From the NCBI GenBank assembly GCA_015661585.1, contig DQVU01000002.1:1-9369 (forward strand): a stretch of DNA of 9,369 nucleotides, given 5' to 3'. The DNA is from Methanothermococcus okinawensis. GTDB taxonomy: Archaea > AGJL01 > Methanococci > Methanococcales > Methanococcaceae. The translations under genes and the position numbers were made by a program. The notes below the pieces were generated by a model. It was given only the letters and a program-made list of their open reading frames with translations. It ran no database searches and was not told the DNA's origin. Shown here in pieces: positions 5,537-9,369 of this stretch. How positions within the stretch are numbered: position 1 is the first letter of the stretch; every line of letters starts with the position of its first letter.

Positions 5537-7006
5537 GTGAAACACTTTCTTGGAAAGATCCATCTAAGGTGGTGTAAGCACTGCAACCTTCCAGTGTTGG
5601 ATAGAGTTTGTAATATATGTAAAAGAGAAACTGTCCAGGTAAAGGTAACTCCTCCTGGAGACGTTAGACCTGCATTTCCAAAGGATATAGAAATGATAAA
5701 CAACATTTTGGAGGATCAATTCAACATTCAAGACGATATATTTAAAAACAAGATAGTATTACTGAATAAGACCCCTGGAGTAGATTATATGAAGGAGATT
5801 ATCTTAGATGGTACAGTCTTCGCTATCTTGAAATATGACGTTGAAAAGAGTAATTGGTCCATACTACCTACTGTGGAGGGGGCACGTAAGATAATAAAAG
5901 GAGGAGGTTGTAAAAAAGTAGTTGGGATCGGAAAAGATGTTGTACCTTATATATTAGAGAGGCATGCCTCAGTTTTAAGGCCTGGAGTGGTATATTTCTC
6001 CAAGGATATTAAGAGAGGGGATGACGTTGTTGTAGTAGTTATGGAGGAGGATACTAAGAACTTTAAAGATACCCAGGTTTTAGGTGTGGGAAAGGCGAGA
6101 ATGGATTACCAGGAGGTAAGGGAGAAAGATAAGGGGATGGTGGTTAAGATAAGACATGCCGAAACTCCGAAGGAGGCTACATACTTGAGGGAAACAGGGG
6201 ACTTTAAAGAATCCATAGAGAAGATGATCCAGGCCAACGAACATGTTATTGCAAAATATGAGAAAGAGGCTATAGGGTTTATGAGAAACACTGCAGAGAG
6301 AATAAAAAAACCTATTGTTGTAGCCTATTCGGGGGGTAAAGATAGCCTCACAGTACTACTGTTATCTCTGAAGGCCTTTAGAGAGAAGGGGATTAAATTT
6401 GATGTGATCTTTGTAGATACTGGATTGGAGTTACCTGAAACTTTGGAGAACGTAGAGGAGGTAGAGAGAAGGTGCAACTTAGAGATGATCAGGATAAAGT
6501 CTGAAGACTTCTGGGAGAAACTTGAGGAGTACGGTCCTCCGGGAAGAGACTACAGATGGTGTAGTGAGGTATGTAAGATGAAACCTGTTGAGAAGTTTAT
6601 CAAGAGTAGATATAGAAATGGGTGTTTAACCTTTGTAGGTCTTAGAAAGTACGAGTCTATAAACCGTTCAAAAAAACCACGTATCTGGAAGAGTAAGTAT
6701 ATAGAGGGTCAGATACAATGTGCTCCAATACTTCACTGGTCTGCAATGCATGTGTGGTTGTACCTCTTTAAAAATAGAGCACCTTACAACAAGCTCTACA
6801 AGTTAGGTTTTGACAGGGTTGGATGTTACATCTGTCCTGCTATGGAACTTGGAGAGATTGAGTTGATTAAAAGATACTATCCCCAACTCTGGGGAAAATG
6901 GGAGGGATATTTAAGGGAGTACGCTGAGAAGAACAACTTAGATGAGGAATGGGTTAGAGGAGGTTGGAGGTGGAGATATAGAGAGAGTAAAAGTACTTCC
7001 GAGTAA
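5537..7006 (+). CDS. Zn-ribbon / PUA / PP-loop protein of the phosphoadenosine phosphosulfate reductase-like family
   Basis: The start is GTG at 5537, preceded by AGGTGA with 4 nt spacing. The frame is open back to 5453, but those 28 codons are AT-only and unlike protein. The product is 489 residues. It has an N-terminal zinc ribbon (C13-x2-C16 and C25-x2-C28) and a PUA-like domain at about 125-208. A PP-loop ATP-pyrophosphatase core follows from about 258, with the P-loop SGGKDS at 265-270 and FVDTGLELPET at 292-302. Four further cysteines are C342-x3-C346 (RWCSEVCKMKP) and C430-x2-C433 (GCYICPAM), suited to a metal or Fe-S site. Annotated relatives are called PAPS reductase, but a PUA domain normally binds RNA, so tRNA thiolation or another adenylation-dependent RNA or sulfur reaction is equally possible. 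It stands alone, with long gaps on both sides. Confidence 0.88.
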   Translation: MKHFLGKIHLRWCKHCNLPVLDRVCNICKRETVQVKVTPPGDVRPAFPKDIEMINNILEDQFNIQDDIFKNKIVLLNKTPGVDYMKEIILDGTVFAILKYDVEKSNWSILPTVEGARKIIKGGGCKKVVGIGKDVVPYILERHASVLRPGVVYFSKDIKRGDDVVVVVMEEDTKNFKDTQVLGVGKARMDYQEVREKDKGMVVKIRHAETPKEATYLRETGDFKESIEKMIQANEHVIAKYEKEAIGFMRNTAERIKKPIVVAYSGGKDSLTVLLLSLKAFREKGIKFDVIFVDTGLELPETLENVEEVERRCNLEMIRIKSEDFWEKLEEYGPPGRDYRWCSEVCKMKPVEKFIKSRYRNGCLTFVGLRKYESINRSKKPRIWKSKYIEGQIQCAPILHWSAMHVWLYLFKNRAPYNKLYKLGFDRVGCYICPAMELGEIELIKRYYPQLWGKWEGYLREYAEKNNLDEEWVRGGWRWRYRESKSTSE

Positions 7007-7174
7007 TTGATGTGGAATTACTCTACTCATTACTACAATCGTTGTGTTGAAATTCCTTTATATTGGCAGAACTCTGTCTCTTTGATATTATTATAACATA
7101 ATAAGTTTAAAAACATAGTTCCCACTAAGTAATAATTATAACAATAAAAGTAATAATATAATAATTATTGTAAC

Positions 7175-7250
7175 TCTCCTTCCCATCAAAACACCCTATA
7201 AAAACCCGAATATAAATATATCCTCCACTCCTGAACATTGAGGAAGGGAT
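7175..7250 (+). repeat. dispersed intergenic repeat, copy 5 (diverged)
   Basis: CTTCCCATCAAAA at 7179-7191 is identical to the reverse complement of 4990-5002. It is followed by ATAAAAACC, TAAATAT (7213-7219), TCC, CTGAACATT (7231-7239) and GAGGAAGGGAT (7240-7250). These appear in the same order as ATAAAACC, TAAATATCC, CTGAACACT and GAGGTAGGAGAT in copy 2, and in the same order as on the minus strand of copy 1, but with a much shorter middle. It lies downstream of, and in the same direction as, the PP-loop gene. Confidence 0.55.
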
Positions 7251-7302
7251 AATTCTTTATGGGATTTTATTATTTTTTATTATAATAATTACTAAGGTCA
7301 AG

Positions 7303-7310
7303 TTTAAAAT
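7303..7310 (+). promoter_or_regulatory. candidate TATA box for the ehbP-like/HAD/cobS operon
   Basis: TTTAAAAT lies about 62-69 nt upstream of the first ATG of the operon. This is compatible with a start near 7333 and a leader of about 40 nt. The alternative TAAATATAT-like box in repeat copy 5 is about 150 nt from the ATG. Confidence 0.27.
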
Positions 7311-7371
7311 GTTATGTATTTGAAATTAATAAATAATAGTAATCATTAAGATTAATTCAAGGGGATCAACA

Positions 7372-7656
7372 ATGCCAAAGATGATACTACCTCCAAGGTT
7401 AACCATGGCATTAGGGGGATATATAAGGGAAACTGTAGTGCCTTACGGTGAAGATGAGGCAGAAACCTTTCCCTACAGAAATGTAATAGTAGGTAACCCT
7501 ACAGATGAACCTGTAAAGATAGATGTTCCAGTTTATGACAAAGGATGGATAGAGAGGCATAGGAATTTGGGGCTCATAGTTGTACCTGTTAAGGTTGAAG
7601 ACGACTTTGTGGGACTCTTTAATATGGTAAGGGAGAAGGTAAAGAGATCTAAATAA
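7372..7656 (+). CDS. small protein resembling energy-converting hydrogenase B subunit P (EhbP)
   Basis: This 94-residue soluble protein has no signal or membrane segment. The segment LGGYIRETVVPYGEDEAETFPYRNVIVGNP, then TDEPVKIDVPVYD and GWIERHRNLGL, resembles what I remember of the small EhbP family of methanogens (Pfam Ehbp), whose members are about 80-95 residues. Ehb is a membrane ion-translocating NiFe hydrogenase that supplies reduced ferredoxin for autotrophic carbon fixation; the role of EhbP in it is unknown. No other ehb gene is in the window, but ehb genes are scattered in Methanococcales. The start is supported by AAGGGGATC about 6 nt before the ATG. The gene ends 22 bp before the HAD gene, so they are probably co-transcribed. 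The family assignment rests on memory; that this is a real gene is much surer. Confidence 0.6.
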   Translation: MPKMILPPRLTMALGGYIRETVVPYGEDEAETFPYRNVIVGNPTDEPVKIDVPVYDKGWIERHRNLGLIVVPVKVEDDFVGLFNMVREKVKRSK

Positions 7657-7678
7657 AAAAATACTAAAAGGTGCCTAA

Positions 7679-8368
7679 ATGACTATAAAGGGAGTATTAT
7701 TCGATTTAGATGATACCCTTTACGATTCTACCACCTTTGTAGATAGGGCCAGAAGAGAGGCCATAAAGATGATGATAGATGCTGGGTTGAATGCTACAGA
7801 GGAGGAGGCCTATAACATCCTCCAGAGGATAATTAAACAGAAAGGTTCGAATTACGGCCACCATTTTGACGATCTAGTAAAGGCTATAGAGGGGCAGTAC
7901 AACCCTAAGATAGTTACCATGGGTATAATCACCTATCACAACGTTAAATTTGCCCTCCTGAGACCTTACCCAGATACTATAAAAACCCTTATAGAGTTAA
8001 AAAAGATGGGGTTGAAGTTAGGAGTGGTTACAGATGGTATTACCATAAAACAGTGGGAGAAACTTATAAGGCTAGGGATAGCAGATTTCTTTGACGAAGT
8101 TGTAACTTCAGAGGAGTACGGACTTGGAAAACCGAACATCGAGTTCTACAGGTATGCCCTTAAGAAGATGAACTTAAAGGGGGAGGAGGTTGTATATGTG
8201 GGGGACAGGATGGATAACGACATTATACCGGCGAGTAAAGTAGGTATGCATACTATAAGGATACTTAGGGGCAAATATAAAGATATGGAGGGTAAATGTA
8301 AATACGAAGTTAAGAGTTTAAAGGAGGTTGTAGATATAGTAAAAAAGTTGATGGAGGGAGGGGAGTAG
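7679..8368 (+). CDS. HAD-superfamily (subfamily IA) phosphatase
   Basis: This 229-residue haloacid dehalogenase-like hydrolase has all four motifs in place. Motif I is FDLDDTLYD, with nucleophile Asp9 and acid/base Asp11. Motif II is VVTDG, with Thr118. The motif III Lys is Lys151 in GLGKPN, and motif IV is VGDRMDNDI, with Asp176 and the following acidic residues. An alpha-helical C1 cap lies between motifs I and II (about 18-95). It resembles archaeal TIGR02253-type proteins such as M. jannaschii MJ1437, which I recall being annotated as a glyceraldehyde-3-phosphate phosphatase. The ribosome binding site AGGTG lies 5 nt before the ATG. The stop is 6 bp from the cobS start, so a role in cobamide nucleotide-loop assembly, such as dephosphorylating ribazole phosphate, is a reasonable alternative (inference). 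The true substrate is not visible. Confidence 0.92.
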   Translation: MTIKGVLFDLDDTLYDSTTFVDRARREAIKMMIDAGLNATEEEAYNILQRIIKQKGSNYGHHFDDLVKAIEGQYNPKIVTMGIITYHNVKFALLRPYPDTIKTLIELKKMGLKLGVVTDGITIKQWEKLIRLGIADFFDEVVTSEEYGLGKPNIEFYRYALKKMNLKGEEVVYVGDRMDNDIIPASKVGMHTIRILRGKYKDMEGKCKYEVKSLKEVVDIVKKLMEGGE

Positions 8369-8374
8369 GATAAG

Positions 8375-9157
8375 ATGAAAAAACTAGGTGATGTCATAGA
8401 TGGGATTAAGGGATTGATCGCCTTTATGACTAGGATACCTGTAGGAAATTTCCACAGCGATCTTGAGGAAATTTCTAAGTACCTACTGTTTATCCTGTTC
8501 ATAGGGATGTTTATAGGATTCTTAGGATCCCTTGTAACCTTCCCCTTTTACTATTTGGAAGTGGACGCTCCTATTTTAGTAGGCACCTTAGTACTTTTCA
8601 CCATGTTATATATACAGGGTTTCCACCATGTAGATGGGTTGGGGGATTACGGAGACGCCTGGATGGTGATGGGAGGTGCCAAGAGGAAATTAGAAGTGAT
8701 GAGAGATAGATATATAGGTGTTGGGGCCCTTGTATTCATACTTTTCATAGAGACGATCTCCTTAGCATCCATAGGCTACCTCTACTCAAAACTCCCATTC
8801 CTGACATTTTTGAAGTTGATAATACTAACAGAGGCGTCTTCCAGGTTAGGACTTCTCACCTGTGCATGCTGTGGTATCCCCTCTAAGGAGGGTACAGGGA
8901 GATACTTTGTTAAGAATACCAACGAGTACCATTTATCCTTGGGCTACCTCATAATGATGATACTCTCATTTCTCTTAGATATACCAAAGATTGGAGTGTT
9001 ATGCTCCACTGTTGCTGTGTTCTTTGCTATGGCTGTTGCAAAGAAATCTAACAGTGAGATTAACTGTGTCACTGGAGATGTGTTAGGTGCCACCGTCGAG
9101 ATGACAAGGGCGGTGGTTTTACTAAGTGCATACCTTGGGACAAATCTATATATATGA
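8375..9157 (+). CDS. cobS: adenosylcobinamide-GDP ribazoletransferase (cobalamin synthase)
   Basis: This 260-residue integral membrane enzyme joins alpha-ribazole (or its phosphate) to adenosylcobinamide-GDP, closing the nucleotide loop of the cobamide. Characteristic segments are FMTRIPVG (17-24), HHVDGLGDYGDAW (84-96, equivalent to the HLDGLADTADG signature), MRDRYIGVGA (109-118), and TGDVLGAT near the C-terminus (233-240). Hydrophobic membrane segments lie at about 37-60, 65-83, 114-136, 142-160, 188-202 and 206-222. The length is normal for CobS. The start is favoured by GGAGGGG, which lies within the last codons of the HAD gene, so translation is probably coupled. CobT, which makes the ribazole phosphate, is encoded at 3704-4804. 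Confidence 0.95.
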   Translation: MKKLGDVIDGIKGLIAFMTRIPVGNFHSDLEEISKYLLFILFIGMFIGFLGSLVTFPFYYLEVDAPILVGTLVLFTMLYIQGFHHVDGLGDYGDAWMVMGGAKRKLEVMRDRYIGVGALVFILFIETISLASIGYLYSKLPFLTFLKLIILTEASSRLGLLTCACCGIPSKEGTGRYFVKNTNEYHLSLGYLIMMILSFLLDIPKIGVLCSTVAVFFAMAVAKKSNSEINCVTGDVLGATVEMTRAVVLLSAYLGTNLYI

Positions 9158-9205
9158 TTACAGTAAAAAAAAAGAAAATTATAATAAATTTATTTGGTGG
9201 ATGTT

Positions 9206-9369
9206 ATGATCGATAGAATCTTGGCAGATCTGAACAAGGTAGAAGGTATAAAGGGTTCAATGGTTGTAGGTAAGGATGGACTTGTAATAGCAGCCCAGAT
9301 GCCCTCTGGGATAGATGTAGAGTTAATAGGTGCAATGGCCTCTGCAGCCTACGGTTCTGCGGAGAGGAC
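9206..9369 (+). CDS. roadblock/LC7 domain protein (N-terminal part, cut by window edge)
   Basis: This open frame begins MIDRILADLNKVEGIKGSMVV and continues GKDGLVIAAQMPSGIDVELIGAMASAAYGSAER to the edge (54 codons). The initial helix followed by GxxGSMVVGKDGLVIA and an alanine/glycine-rich helix is the usual start of roadblock/LC7 (MglB-like) proteins. These are small dimeric partners of Ras-like or dynein-like NTPases that are often found as single-domain proteins of about 110-120 residues in archaea. The start ATG at 9206 has GGTGG 5 nt upstream; the ATG at 9201 meets a stop after one codon. It lies 48 bp after cobS on the same strand and may be co-transcribed. Its partner is unknown. Confidence 0.85.
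   Translation, partial: MIDRILADLNKVEGIKGSMVVGKDGLVIAAQMPSGIDVELIGAMASAAYGSAER

Larger units (their letters stand above)
7007..7371. other. intergenic region before the ehbP-like/HAD/cobS operon
   Basis: This 365 bp AT-rich stretch has no gene that I can support. It contains a diverged copy of the dispersed repeat (7179-7250) and T-rich DNA at 7264-7280. Probable promoter elements of the downstream operon lie in the last 70 bp. The first 150 bp hold nothing I recognise. Confidence 0.75.

Noticed and set aside
8146..8502. 118-codon minus-strand frame across the HAD/cobS junction
   Set aside because: It is antisense to two well-supported genes and has a Ser/Pro/Ile-rich composition typical of antisense translation.

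Overview
The window looks like chromosomal DNA of a thermophilic or hyperthermophilic methanogen of the order Methanococcales (Methanocaldococcus/Methanotorris-like). The evidence is very AT-rich intergenic DNA, AGG/AGA-rich and ATA-rich codon use, archaeal GGTGA-type ribosome binding sites, a fused Fae-Hps enzyme, archaeal-type CobT, a probable EhbP subunit and M. jannaschii-like protein sequences. The genus is an inference from remembered family resemblance; no search was run.

Layout. On the minus strand, reading right to left, are a small unknown protein (2193-2486), a branched-chain amino-acid-type ABC substrate-binding lipoprotein (835-2076) and the start of its LivG-type ATPase (1-388, cut by the window edge). 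On the plus strand are a Fae-Hps fusion (2566-3720) overlapping archaeal cobT (3704-4804), then a Zn-ribbon/PUA/PP-loop 'PAPS reductase-like' protein (5537-7006). These are followed by a tight operon of an EhbP-like small protein (7372-7656), a HAD phosphatase (7679-8368) and cobS (8375-9157). The start of a roadblock/LC7 protein (9206 to the edge) closes the window. No tRNA, rRNA, CRISPR array or transposase gene was seen.

How the genes connect. Fae-Hps supplies pentose phosphate (and releases or handles formaldehyde). CobT activates the lower-ligand base of the corrinoid with a ribose phosphate, and CobS joins that ribazole to adenosylcobinamide-GDP. Two steps of nucleotide-loop assembly are therefore encoded about 4 kb apart. 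A HAD phosphatase sits 6 bp upstream of cobS, in a position that would suit the ribazole-phosphate dephosphorylation step (inference only).

Most unusual signal. The three long intergenic gaps (411-834, 4805-5536, 7007-7371) share a family of dispersed, mutually inverted sequence blocks. The strongest pair is about 59 bp (608-666 against the reverse complement of 4819-4876), differing only by small indels. More diverged copies lie near 5091-5121, 5245-5280 and 7179-7250. Four of the five copies carry a TATA-like TAAATAT box, and all carry a CTGRACAYT core; several are followed by a GAGG-AGG stretch and T-rich DNA. They may be remnants of a small mobile or recombinogenic element, or a family of small intergenic transcripts.
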